Assembly: GCF_049846925.1 (NCBI RefSeq)
Contig: NZ_JBNCMT010000011.1
Coordinates: forward strand, 1 to 64,000
Source: Brevibacillus_H sp049846925
GTDB taxonomy: Bacteria; Bacillota; Bacilli; Brevibacillales; Brevibacillaceae
Direction: 5' to 3'
DNA length: 64,000 nt
In this document: in pieces, positions 26,968-34,830 of the stretch
Numbering within the stretch: the stretch's first letter is position 1
Layout of the letters: the number at the start of each line of letters is the position of its first letter
The notes under the pieces: generated by a model
The model's database searches: none
The model's input: only the letters and a program-made list of their open reading frames with translations
Told to the model about the DNA's origin: nothing
Program-made: the position numbers and the translations under genes

Positions 26968-27381
26968 TTACGAAGAGAGCTTTTTGGAAAGTGTAACATA
27001 TTTTTGTAATTCGTAGCCAAGAGAATGATAAAAAGGCAGTACCTTTTGATTATCCTGGTTTACCATAATGATGACGTTACTGACGCCACGCTGACGGAAA
27101 CGATTCTCCAATGCTTCCACAAGCTTGCGACCAATTCCAAATCCCTGTTGGGTAGGATCAACGGCCAAACGATAAAAATAGGCACGGGTTCCATCAATCG
27201 TTCCAACGACAACCCCAACCACATTCCCGTCCAGTTCCGCAACCATTACTAGTTCGCTATCCCATGCAAGCTGTCTTGCCAGGGCATCCATCGACTCCAT
27301 CTCGGTCTGCTCCAGCAAAGTCTCCTGCCAGATACGGGTAATCGCAGCATAGTCACCGAGGCGAAACGTACGAATAAGCAT
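26968..27381 (-). CDS. GNAT family N-acetyltransferase
   Basis: A 137-residue acetyltransferase. The acetyl-CoA binding motif A is visible as LAVDPTQQGFGIGRKLVEAL (Q/R-x-x-G-x-G/A) and the C-terminal part has VLPFYHSLGY, typical of GNAT proteins such as RimI-like enzymes. The start at 27381 follows a strong AAGGAGG; the longer reading would add about 35 unrelated residues. The acceptor is unknown. Confidence 0.9.
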   Translation of the reverse strand: MLIRTFRLGDYAAITRIWQETLLEQTEMESMDALARQLAWDSELVMVAELDGNVVGVVVGTIDGTRAYFYRLAVDPTQQGFGIGRKLVEALENRFRQRGVSNVIIMVNQDNQKVLPFYHSLGYELQKYVTLSKKLSS

Positions 27382-27523
27382 AATATGCCTCCTTCGATCA
27401 CATACAAGCGCTTCTTTTTCTATTCTACCACTACCCGTATCAGTTTGTCTTTTGTCTGCACCAGAAATCTCTGATTTAATTAACATTTATTTGTAGAAAG
27501 TATGGTAACGCCATCCATTTCAA

Positions 27524-28285
27524 CTATAGCAAGATGGAGATTCCACCATCTACAATCAACGTTTGCCCGCGAATCATATAGGCTTGATCAGAGAGCATAA
27601 ACATGGCCGCATTTGCCAAATCTTCTGTTCCGACAATTCGTCCTGCTGGTGTTCGCTCTGCTGCTCCCTGCAAGATTTCTTCACGGTTAGGGAAGTGTTT
27701 CAGCGCATCGGTGTCCACTGCCCCACCAGAAACAGCATTCACGACTATGTTATGTGGGGCAAGTTCGACTGCCAGATATCGGGTGAGAGCTTCCAAAGCT
27801 GCTTTCGACACACCAACCGCCGTGTAATTTTCGAGCACTCGAATAGAACCAAGACTGGAGATACTGACAATTTTACCTCCATCTCCAGACTTCATCATCA
27901 GCTTGGCAGCCTCCTGGGCACAGAACAGGAGCGCTTTACTGTTGATTTCCATCGTCCAATCCCAATGGCTTTCCTCCAATTCCATCAAAGGACGAAGCAC
28001 GCCAGATGCAGCATTATTTACAAGTATATCCAGTCTACCAAAATGATTGTCGATTTCCTGGAACATTTCTTTAATTTTTGCTACATCACCCACATTAGCT
28101 TTGACAAGCTGGACTTCTACACCCTTAGCTTCCAATTCCTCTTTTGCTTCCTGTGCAGCAGATTTGTTCCGTAGATAATTGATAACGAGATTATATCCTT
28201 GATCCGCTAATTTGTGAGCAATCGCTTTGCCAATCCCTCTGGAACCACCTGTCACAAGAGCAACTTTTGCCTGTTTATTCATCAT
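27524..28285 (-). CDS. fabL: Enoyl-[acyl-carrier-protein] reductase FabL
   Basis: A 253-residue short-chain dehydrogenase closely similar to B. subtilis FabL (YgaA), the NADPH-dependent, triclosan-tolerant enoyl-ACP reductase of fatty acid elongation. Visible features are TGGSRGIG (NADPH loop), NNAASGVLRPLMELEE, and the Y-x6-K active site in NYTAVGVSKAAL that separates FabL-type enoyl reductases from ordinary SDRs (Y-x3-K). The C-terminal IRGQTLIVDGG is conserved. The neighbourhood (fabL between mutY and ygaC) matches B. subtilis. A GGGAGG site precedes the start. Confidence 0.95.
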   Translation of the reverse strand: MMNKQAKVALVTGGSRGIGKAIAHKLADQGYNLVINYLRNKSAAQEAKEELEAKGVEVQLVKANVGDVAKIKEMFQEIDNHFGRLDILVNNAASGVLRPLMELEESHWDWTMEINSKALLFCAQEAAKLMMKSGDGGKIVSISSLGSIRVLENYTAVGVSKAALEALTRYLAVELAPHNIVVNAVSGGAVDTDALKHFPNREEILQGAAERTPAGRIVGTEDLANAAMFMLSDQAYMIRGQTLIVDGGISILL

Positions 28286-28310
28286 TTATGTCCTCCCACC
28301 TGCTCTTTAT

Positions 28311-28467
28311 AGAACTTGTTCAAAAAGGAGGACAAACAGAGCCTCGAAGTTCAAGGCGCGGAAGACCCGAGCAGCGGAACGTAGGTGAGTCTACGTGAGC
28401 AGCGGAGGGGCGACGCAACGCAGAAATTCGAACGCTATGTTTCCCGGACTTTTTGAACTTCCTCTTA
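28311..28467. repeat. MITE-like or structured intergenic repeat element
   Basis: About 155 bp bounded by inverted GTTCAAAAAG (28319-28328) and CTTTTTGAAC. Inside are a central hairpin ACGTAG-GTGAGT-CTACGT, two direct copies of GAGCAGCGGA around it, and a partly inverted pair, CTCGAAGTTC and GAAATTCGAACG. The base composition (GC-rich core) differs from the surroundings and there is no reading frame. From memory, similar sequences occur in many copies in Brevibacillus/Paenibacillus genomes; this was not checked. Confidence 0.65.
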
Positions 28468-28616
28468 TAGACAGCTATTATTAGCTGGTACTAATTTCAC
28501 TCCACTTATTATACATGCTTTTGTGATTGATCGCCAGATTGGTGTATGTTGCATGTTTCTTCCCTTACCTGACCATAATACAAACGTATCCTGATTGATT
28601 GGAAAGGAGAGAACAT

Positions 28617-28838
28617 ATGTACATAGGACGAGATTTCCAGGAGTTAACCATGACTCAATTGCCAAAGTGGGAGTTAAACGAGCTTCTCTACTTTCATCAT
28701 GCCATGTCAGAATTGGCTGCTTATCTCAACTCAGAAGGGGTATCGCTCCATTCCAAAATCATTCATGAACTGGAGTCAAGGGGCCCCTTGGGCGATAAAG
28801 GCGCATGGGATCATTCCTCGGCACCCGTATACGATTGA
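28617..28838 (+). CDS. Small protein (73 aa), unknown
   Basis: An ORF with a good AAAGGAGAG site before the ATG at 28617. The product has an amphipathic middle segment (LNELLYFHHAMSELAAYL) and is otherwise hydrophilic, with no cysteines or signal peptide. It sits where B. subtilis has sspE/ygaB, but it does not look like a gamma-type SASP. No family was recognised. Confidence 0.6.
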   Translation: MYIGRDFQELTMTQLPKWELNELLYFHHAMSELAAYLNSEGVSLHSKIIHELESRGPLGDKGAWDHSSAPVYD

Positions 28839-28968
28839 AATCGATTGCAGTTTTCTGAAAAAACTTTTAATTCGCAAATTCCATTTTTCCCCTTTACTTC
28901 ATGTAATTTTTGCCATATTCTATACCTACGAGATTTACCATCACACTTTTTGAAAGGAGGTTACCCTA

Positions 28969-29076
28969 ATGATGAGAATGATTGTTTTGGCTACACAACC
29001 TGTCGCACTACCTCTTGATTTGACAATCAAAAATTTCATAAGGCATAGCAACCTCCATTCACTTAATGGGCGGTAG
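28969..29076 (+). CDS. Very small protein (35 aa), unknown
   Basis: A short ORF directly behind a strong AAAGGAGG site (spacing 8) and followed by a terminator. The N-terminus is hydrophobic (MIVLATQPVALPLDL) and the C-terminus basic. Initiation signals and the terminator support it, but no homology is known to me. Confidence 0.5.
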   Translation: MMRMIVLATQPVALPLDLTIKNFIRHSNLHSLNGR

Positions 29077-29110
29077 TTTCTCATCTTCACCTTTACATTT
29101 CGAATGAGAA

Positions 29111-29143
29111 CTCGTAGGTTGCTTACAACTTACGGGTTTTTTT
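29111..29143 (+). terminator. Rho-independent terminator
   Basis: CGTAGGTTG-CTTA-CAACTTACG with one mismatch is followed by GGTTTTTTT. Confidence 0.8.
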
Positions 29144-29239
29144 ATTCCACTTTTATTCGCAGACAAAGACCGTAGGAAAAGATACTCTTACTCCCGCGGT
29201 CTTTTCTATATTTTTGAACAAATGAAAGGAATGATTTTT

Positions 29240-29401
29240 GTGGTATTCAATTTCGTTTTCTTTACTGTCAAGATTGAGCGCTCATCTTCTAGTGCAGAAG
29301 AGCAAGTGGCTAAAATCAAACAGGCTGAACTGTTTCGCAAGCGTGAAGAAGCATACTTCATGGATGCAGCACAGTATCCAGACTTCGTCAGCCGCGTTTA
29401 A
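29240..29401 (+). CDS. YrzI-like small protein, first copy (53 aa)
   Basis: The product begins MVFNFVFFTVKIERS and continues with a charged helical part. This matches the plan of the YrzI family (Bac_small_yrzI): a short FFxTxxIxKR-like start then a charged tail, suspected to be sporulation-related. The GTG at 29240 is preferred to the ATG at 29231 because AAAGGA is 9 nt before the GTG but abuts the ATG. A second, similar gene follows at 29579. Confidence 0.65.
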   Translation: MVFNFVFFTVKIERSSSSAEEQVAKIKQAELFRKREEAYFMDAAQYPDFVSRV

Positions 29402-29478
29402 TTATCGAATTCGCCGACAAGCAATCGGGTATTCAACAGCCATATGGCTCTATCAAAATCTAGAAGGAGGAATGTGAA

Positions 29479-29544
29479 ATGAGTAAACGACAACGTCGTC
29501 AAATGATGAAAGCAGTGGGGGTAAAGGCGCTAGATAGCACCTGA
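29479..29544 (+). CDS. Micropeptide (21 aa) between the YrzI-like genes
   Basis: A 21-codon ORF with an AAGGAGG site 8 nt before the ATG. The product starts very basic (SKRQRRQMMK) and ends hydrophobic and neutral. It lies between two YrzI-like genes in the same direction. It may be a real micropeptide or a translational-coupling device for the next gene. Confidence 0.4.
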   Translation: MSKRQRRQMMKAVGVKALDST

Positions 29545-29578
29545 CTACTCCGATCAAATTTTTAGGGGGTAATTTCAA

Positions 29579-29740
29579 ATGCATATCTCATTAATCTTTT
29601 TTACCATTATTATCGAGCGGAAAAAGAAATCTGCAGAAGCAGAGCTTGCTTCCATCCACTATAAAAACACATTGCGTGAACTAAAGCATAAACACGAAGC
29701 TGAGCTGTACAGCTTCCCAAGCTATTGCACTCGTATATAG
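29579..29740 (+). CDS. YrzI-like small protein, second copy (53 aa)
   Basis: The product begins MHISLIFFTIIIERKKKS and continues with a lysine/glutamate-rich helix. It has the same plan and length as the first YrzI-like copy, so the two look like a diverged tandem duplication. An AGGGGGT site precedes the ATG. A terminator follows. Confidence 0.65.
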   Translation: MHISLIFFTIIIERKKKSAEAELASIHYKNTLRELKHKHEAELYSFPSYCTRI

Positions 29741-29757
29741 TATTTTATAGATATCAA

Positions 29758-29805
29758 GGGCTGTCCCACTGTCTGTCGCAGACGGAGGGGCAGCCCTACA
29801 TTTTT
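29758..29805 (+). terminator. Large Rho-independent terminator
   Basis: GGGCTGtCCC and GGGGCAGCCC enclose an inner GTCTG-TCG-CAGAC hairpin, followed by TACATTTTTGTG. It ends the small-protein cluster before the sigma factor gene. Confidence 0.8.
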
Positions 29806-29950
29806 GTGTGATTTCATGGTCACAGCCCCCCTATATTCCAGAAAACCCATTACAAAATTAAACAAATTTGGTATATGTGTAATGTGCTCTCCCGAAAACA
29901 GGTATAAGAAATTGAGAAAGATGAATGGGAGAAAGCGGGGGGTAACTTAG

Positions 29951-30511
29951 GTGGAAGAAGATATTGAGTGGATCAATCAAGTGCTGCAAGGTGACGTCCA
30001 ATCGTATACACATATCATCAACAAGTATAAGAATAAAGTATTTGCCTTGATGTTTCGGATGGTAAAACGACAAGAGGACGCAGAGGACTTGACGCAGGAA
30101 TGCTTTATCAAAGCTTACAATTATTTGTACAGTTATAATCAGGAGCAGGCTTTTTCTACATGGGTCTGTCGCATTGCGATCAACCTGTGTATAGATGCTG
30201 GGCGTAAAAACAAACGAATCAATGATCACCTGCAATCAAACGTCGATGAAACAGTGATTGCCGATGAATGCAGCCCGGAAATGATCTATTTAAAAAAAGA
30301 AAGTGAAAACGAACTTCAACATCTCATTTCTGAATTGCCGGAATCGTACCGTATTGTGCTGTTATTGCGGTATATCCACGAGCTGAGCTGTCAAGAAATC
30401 GGTGACATTCTTCATCTACCTGCCAATACCGTGCAAGTACGTCTCTTCCGTGCACGGGTCAAACTGAGAGAATGTTACCAGTCAGCTTTGGAAAGGAGGG
30501 TGGCAAAATGA
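29951..30511 (+). CDS. ECF-type RNA polymerase sigma factor
   Basis: A 186-residue sigma-70 family protein with region 2 (EDLTQECFIKAYNYL, AFSTWVCRIAINLCID) and region 4 (LSCQEIGDILHLPANTVQVRLFRARVKLRE) only, as in extracytoplasmic-function sigma factors of the SigW/SigV kind. It is followed with a 4-nt ATGA overlap by its anti-sigma factor. The GTG start has a GGGGGG stretch upstream. Many such genes are autoregulated, but a clear -35/-10 pair was not defined here. Its stimulus and regulon are unknown. Confidence 0.93.
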   Translation: MEEDIEWINQVLQGDVQSYTHIINKYKNKVFALMFRMVKRQEDAEDLTQECFIKAYNYLYSYNQEQAFSTWVCRIAINLCIDAGRKNKRINDHLQSNVDETVIADECSPEMIYLKKESENELQHLISELPESYRIVLLLRYIHELSCQEIGDILHLPANTVQVRLFRARVKLRECYQSALERRVAK

Positions 30512-32160
30512 AATGTAATGTATGCCGACAGCTTTTATTTGCTTATTTGGAAGATGAAGTCTCCCAAGGGCAACGAATGGAGATTGAGACACATTTATTG
30601 TCATGTGGGCGCTGCAGTGAGGTCCTGAGTATGTTAGAAGAAGAGACAGATACGCTGAAACGAGTGTTGAATAAGCCTGCATTACCCGACGATTTTGCCG
30701 AACACCTGGTCAAACAGCTTACCCCTTTTCAACCTGTCCCACTTCCACAACCCGAGGTGAAGCTAGCTGAACTCTCTTCCAAGCGAAGCAGAAATCGTTT
30801 CCGCAGTTCACACCTGCGCCAAATAACCGCTTCTCTTATTCTGGTGCTCTCTATTGCCGTCGTGTCGGGGTACTATATCTCCCCTACATTTGCTGCCTAC
30901 ATCTCTTCATTTATTAGTCGTATCGGGGGCGAGGAAGGGTTAAAACGAGCGGCAGAACAAGGATACTCTATTCCCGTCAATCAGGCTACGTCATCTAATG
31001 GGGTCACATTCCGCGTCCGGGATATCGTAGCTGATGAGAATCGACTGGTAGTTTCCTATGTATTGGAGGATGCAAACGGCAAGATATTGCCTGATCTATA
31101 CATTCCTGACTTTGGGGGAAATGAGATTAGTCTCAGAGACAAGGATGGTAAGGTACTTTATCCGAGAGGCTTATTCAACAGAGGAGACGATTACGCAGAC
31201 TACACGTTTACTTATCATAATCCACCAGAAGATGTAATCATTCACTTTGACATTCACTCGTTTGGATCAAAAGAGCCGATTCCCGTCGAATGGCAACTGG
31301 ATATTCCGATCAACCTGAAGAAAAACCTGGCGGCAAGCAAAATGGAGCAAATTGGTGCCACGTTTGAGGCACCGGGTGGAGTCAAATTTGAGTTGAGTAA
31401 AGTAACTTATACACCGAGCGCAGCTCGTCTCGATATCGCTACAGACCGAACAGAGCTGGAAAAAGAGCGAGTTCGCCAGATGGCTCAGCGATTAACGGGA
31501 AAAACCAGTAAAGAGGTGCTATTCTGGCTGGAAAGTGTGGTATTTTCCTTTCGGATTGTCAATCAGGAGGGTGAGGTTATCGCTCAGGAAGGACAATACG
31601 ATATGGGTGAAGATCCTGTTCGTACAGAACGTTCAATCTATTTTAGAGCATTAAACCAACTGGATAATAAAGGAAGATTACCATGGATTGCTGCCTATGT
31701 ACCAGGTCCTGATTCCGAACAACTAACGTTTATCCTCGATGCAGTAATGGTGCAGGAAGAGTCTACATTCGCTATCGACATCCATCCTGAGCAACTGGAA
31801 AAAGGACCGATTAACAAGGAGTACCCCGAATTGAACAGGAGCTATACCCTTAAAAAAATTCGCAAAGGAATTGATCCTGACACCCAGAAGTCGGCATGGG
31901 CCATTGATATGGAAGTAGTTTTGCCTAAAGGTGAAGATGGATGGGCCCAAGGGTGGAATTTATATGATACCCAAGGAAATCGGTTCGAGACCAAGCTTGA
32001 TTACGAAAAGACAATCATGGTGGATGACACACACATGAAGCTAACGATCATCGTACCTGAGCTAAAAGATGTAAGCGGCCCGATGAAGCTGGCCTTGAAA
32101 ACCTACTGGAAGAGATACGATCAACTAAATTGGAGAGTACCGATTCCGCAGGAGCGTTAA
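30508..32160 (+). CDS. Membrane anti-sigma factor with zf-HC2 and DUF4179-like domain
   Basis: A 550-residue protein. The N-terminal zinc-finger anti-sigma (ZAS) region has a CNVC start and the H-x3-C-x2-C motif (HLLSCGRC). A single membrane helix at about residues 108-130 separates it from a long extracytoplasmic part of beta-rich character. That part resembles DUF4179-type sensor regions of Bacillales anti-sigma factors. The ATG overlaps the sigma stop codon (ATGA) and follows GGAGGG. It should sequester the ECF sigma until an envelope signal triggers its inactivation. A terminator follows. Confidence 0.88.
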   Translation: MKCNVCRQLLFAYLEDEVSQGQRMEIETHLLSCGRCSEVLSMLEEETDTLKRVLNKPALPDDFAEHLVKQLTPFQPVPLPQPEVKLAELSSKRSRNRFRSSHLRQITASLILVLSIAVVSGYYISPTFAAYISSFISRIGGEEGLKRAAEQGYSIPVNQATSSNGVTFRVRDIVADENRLVVSYVLEDANGKILPDLYIPDFGGNEISLRDKDGKVLYPRGLFNRGDDYADYTFTYHNPPEDVIIHFDIHSFGSKEPIPVEWQLDIPINLKKNLAASKMEQIGATFEAPGGVKFELSKVTYTPSAARLDIATDRTELEKERVRQMAQRLTGKTSKEVLFWLESVVFSFRIVNQEGEVIAQEGQYDMGEDPVRTERSIYFRALNQLDNKGRLPWIAAYVPGPDSEQLTFILDAVMVQEESTFAIDIHPEQLEKGPINKEYPELNRSYTLKKIRKGIDPDTQKSAWAIDMEVVLPKGEDGWAQGWNLYDTQGNRFETKLDYEKTIMVDDTHMKLTIIVPELKDVSGPMKLALKTYWKRYDQLNWRVPIPQER

Positions 32161-32183
32161 CAAAAAATTTCACAGGAAAATAC

Positions 32184-32219
32184 GATGAGGGCTACCCCTT
32201 CTATGGGGCTGCCCTCATC
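32184..32219. terminator. Bidirectional terminator
   Basis: GATGAGGGCtACCCC and GGGGcTGCCCTCATC (one mismatch) form a 15-bp hairpin around TTCTAT between the convergent anti-sigma and mutY genes. Confidence 0.75.
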
Positions 32220-32230
32220 ATATATTTTGC

Positions 32231-33328
32231 CTATTCTCTCGCCAACAAACTGCTGCGAATCTTGCTGTGAGCTACCGAAAAAGTGAAATTATCCAACTGA
32301 TCAGCAGGAACAAACAGGGCTGTCTCAGAGCTTATTTCCCCTGATAAAACGTCTGCACGATACACATCGAGGTTCCATTGCAAGTGGGAAAACGTATGTT
32401 GAATCGAAGTGACTGCCTCGATGGATCCAATCCGCACACCAAATCGCTTGAGCAGATCAGCTTGAATGGTCTCTTCGTCATCCGATTCAAAATCTTCGTT
32501 CACCATCGGAAACTCCCATAGCCCTGCCAGCAATCCCTGCTCCGGGCGTTTGTTTATCAAATACTCGTCTCCCCTGGCTACAATCGTCACTAACAAATGG
32601 ACAGCTTTTGGCGGCTTAGCTTTTCCTTTGACTGGTAACTCATCTTGCACTCCTTCTTTTCTTGCCAGACAGTAATCGAACACTGGACAGGTCAAGCATT
32701 GTGGATTGCGCGGGAGACAGATCAGTGCACCCAGTTCCATCAGGGCCTGATTGAAGTCACCTGCTCGTCCTGCAGGAATTACCTGCCTGACCAGTTCTTC
32801 AAACTTTGCCTTGGACGACGCTTTCCCGATGTCGTCTGTCATATAGAGCAACCTGGAAAATACTCGCATGACATTTCCATCAACCGCAGGCTCTGATTTT
32901 TCATATGCTATGCTTAGGATTGCTCCTGCTGTATATGACCCCACGCCTTTCAGCTTCAAGATCTCATCTCGTGTATCCGGAACAATCCCCCCATAACTCG
33001 CTTGCACCTCACGTGCTGCTGCTTGCAAATTTCTTGCCCGTGAGTAATAGCCAAGGCCCTCCCATGCTTTGAGCACTTCATCTTCTGGTGCTTCAGCCAA
33101 GGCCTGTATAGTCGGGAATTTATCCATGAAATTATGGTAAAACGGCTTCACTGTCTCTACTCTTGTCTGCTGCAGCATGATTTCGGAAACCCATATTCGA
33201 TAGGGGTCCTGGTTGATCCTCCACGGAAGGTCACGTTTTTGTGAGTCATACCAGCCTAGCAGATCCTGGTGAAAACCGAAAACATGAAATTCATCCGGCA
33301 AAGCATAGGTGTTTTGTTTCGTACTCAT
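32231..33328 (-). CDS. mutY: Adenine DNA glycosylase MutY
   Basis: The enzyme removes adenine mispaired with 8-oxoguanine. The 365-residue protein has catalytic Glu49 in SEIMLQQTRV, the helix-hairpin-helix LKGVGSYTAGAI, the catalytic Asp in AVDGNVMRVF and the [4Fe-4S] cysteines in C-x6-C-x2-C-x5-C spacing (CLPRNPQCLTCPVFDYC). The C-terminal Nudix-like domain that reads 8-oxoG follows (KRPEQGLLAGLWEFP). The start at 33328 follows AAGGGG; the longer frame would read into the gene upstream. Its neighbours fabL and yfhP match the B. subtilis arrangement. Confidence 0.95.
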   Translation of the reverse strand: MSTKQNTYALPDEFHVFGFHQDLLGWYDSQKRDLPWRINQDPYRIWVSEIMLQQTRVETVKPFYHNFMDKFPTIQALAEAPEDEVLKAWEGLGYYSRARNLQAAAREVQASYGGIVPDTRDEILKLKGVGSYTAGAILSIAYEKSEPAVDGNVMRVFSRLLYMTDDIGKASSKAKFEELVRQVIPAGRAGDFNQALMELGALICLPRNPQCLTCPVFDYCLARKEGVQDELPVKGKAKPPKAVHLLVTIVARGDEYLINKRPEQGLLAGLWEFPMVNEDFESDDEETIQADLLKRFGVRIGSIEAVTSIQHTFSHLQWNLDVYRADVLSGEISSETALFVPADQLDNFTFSVAHSKIRSSLLARE

Positions 33329-33339
33329 GTTGTATTTGA

Positions 33340-33639
33340 TTACCCCTTTACATCGGAATTTACAGAAGAAAAAGCCCATACATGCGCTTTTTCCGAGCCT
33401 CCTGCAACTAGCGAGGTGAAATCTTCCCAACTCTTTCTGTCTGCTTTGAACGATTGGTACTCTTGTAGATGACTTACCTCAAATGTTTCAACGAACAAAT
33501 TTGGTTGATCAACACCTTCTAATAGCGAGTAGTTCTTACCACCATGTCTGATGGCATTTTGTTTCCACTCCGACTGCTGGCTAAGAAAAATTTCTCTATT
33601 CATTTCATCAATTTTGTATTCAACGAATATCGTAATCAC
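33340..33639 (-). CDS. Conserved small protein, possible dimeric alpha/beta-barrel fold
   Basis: A 99-residue soluble protein without signal peptide. The pattern of a beta-strand (ITIFVEYKI), a helix, YSLLEGVDQPNLFVETFEV and a further helix/strand resembles ferredoxin-like alpha/beta-barrel monomers of the ABM/NIPSNAP type, and conserved PNLFVE is suggestive. The gene ends 11 nt before mutY and is likely cotranscribed with it. No function is assigned. Confidence 0.6.
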   Translation of the reverse strand: MITIFVEYKIDEMNREIFLSQQSEWKQNAIRHGGKNYSLLEGVDQPNLFVETFEVSHLQEYQSFKADRKSWEDFTSLVAGGSEKAHVWAFSSVNSDVKG

Positions 33640-33830
33640 TAATGAATCATCCCTTCAACTTGATGAATTGTGAAAAAAAGCGATAAATTATTTTGTATCA
33701 GGGAAATCATTGGGGAGAATCGTTATAATAAGTAATGTAATCAAAGATCGTTTGCAATTTCAACTGACTGCCGCACGGATTTGATTTCCACCTGCACTTT
33801 GCATCCTTGGAAAGGAGAGATTCGCTCACA

Positions 33831-34823
33831 ATGGATACAGCCACACACTTTGCCATGGGATTCGGATTGGCAGCTCTTGCTCATCTCGACCCTGCAGTAG
33901 CAGCCCATCCCGGATTAGCCGAAGCTGTGTTGATCGGTACTGTCGTCGGGTCTCAGGCACCCGATTTGGACGGCTTCACCCGTTTGTTTGGAAGTGCTGC
34001 GTACGTTCGCAATCATCGAGGAATGTCCCATTCGATCCCTGCCATATTCCTCTGGACTCTTGGTATTTTTGGATTTATCCAATTGTTGCTGCCCCAAACC
34101 GCTTGGTTACACCTGTTGGGTTGGATTTTCCTGGCTGTTTTTCTCCATGTTTTCGTCGATTTATTTAATGCGTACGGGACGCAAGGTCTCTCTCCTTTCA
34201 CCAAAAAATGGATTGCGCTTAACACGATCTTCATTTTCGACCCATTCATCTTCGGTATTCATCTGATCGGTTTTCTCCTGTGGTCGGCAGGATATGAACC
34301 AGGCTCACTCTTCTTGTCGATCTATCTCCTGATTGCTGTTTACTACATGATTCGTTATCGCAGCCGCAAGCAGCTTTTGCAAACTGTACGCCAGACCCTG
34401 TCCATTAAAGGCACCTACACGCTCATCCCCACTTTCTTTTGGAACCAATGGTCTCTGATTATCAAAAACGATACGCACTGGTACGTCGGCGAGGTTAACG
34501 GAACAGAGCCGATCCTGCTCGATACCTTCACCAGAAAACCGGAAAATGAATGTATCGCTATCGCCAAAAAAAACTTCAAGGTTCAAGCGTACTTGTCGTT
34601 CACCAGCTTTGCTCACGTCGAAGTAAAGGAACATGATTTCGGATATGAAGTAAGATGGTTTGACTTGCGCTACCGTTCCAAGCACGGTCACTATATGTTC
34701 GTAGCCGTTGTCTATCTCGATCAATCCAAAAATATCAGAGATTCCTTCGTCGGCTGGATCCATCGAGGCGAAGAACAGCTCGCAAAAAAAATGGACCCTC
34801 AGAAGGAGATCCAGTTGAATTAA
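33831..34823 (+). CDS. yfhP: YfhP-like membrane-bound metal-dependent hydrolase (DUF457), paralog 1
   Basis: A 330-residue protein with the YfhP N-terminal plan: DTATHFAMGFGLA with a metal-binding His, then APDLDGF, then RNHRGMSHSIPAI with HRG and SHS metal ligands, followed by several helices and a soluble C-terminal part. This is the LexA-regulated/YfhP type of the DUF457 metal-dependent hydrolase family, of poorly known substrate. It is divergent from mutY as in B. subtilis. The ATG at 33831 follows AAAGGAGAG. A second copy is encoded at 60325-61287. Confidence 0.9.
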   Translation: MDTATHFAMGFGLAALAHLDPAVAAHPGLAEAVLIGTVVGSQAPDLDGFTRLFGSAAYVRNHRGMSHSIPAIFLWTLGIFGFIQLLLPQTAWLHLLGWIFLAVFLHVFVDLFNAYGTQGLSPFTKKWIALNTIFIFDPFIFGIHLIGFLLWSAGYEPGSLFLSIYLLIAVYYMIRYRSRKQLLQTVRQTLSIKGTYTLIPTFFWNQWSLIIKNDTHWYVGEVNGTEPILLDTFTRKPENECIAIAKKNFKVQAYLSFTSFAHVEVKEHDFGYEVRWFDLRYRSKHGHYMFVAVVYLDQSKNIRDSFVGWIHRGEEQLAKKMDPQKEIQLN

Positions 34824-34830
34824 ATACCTT

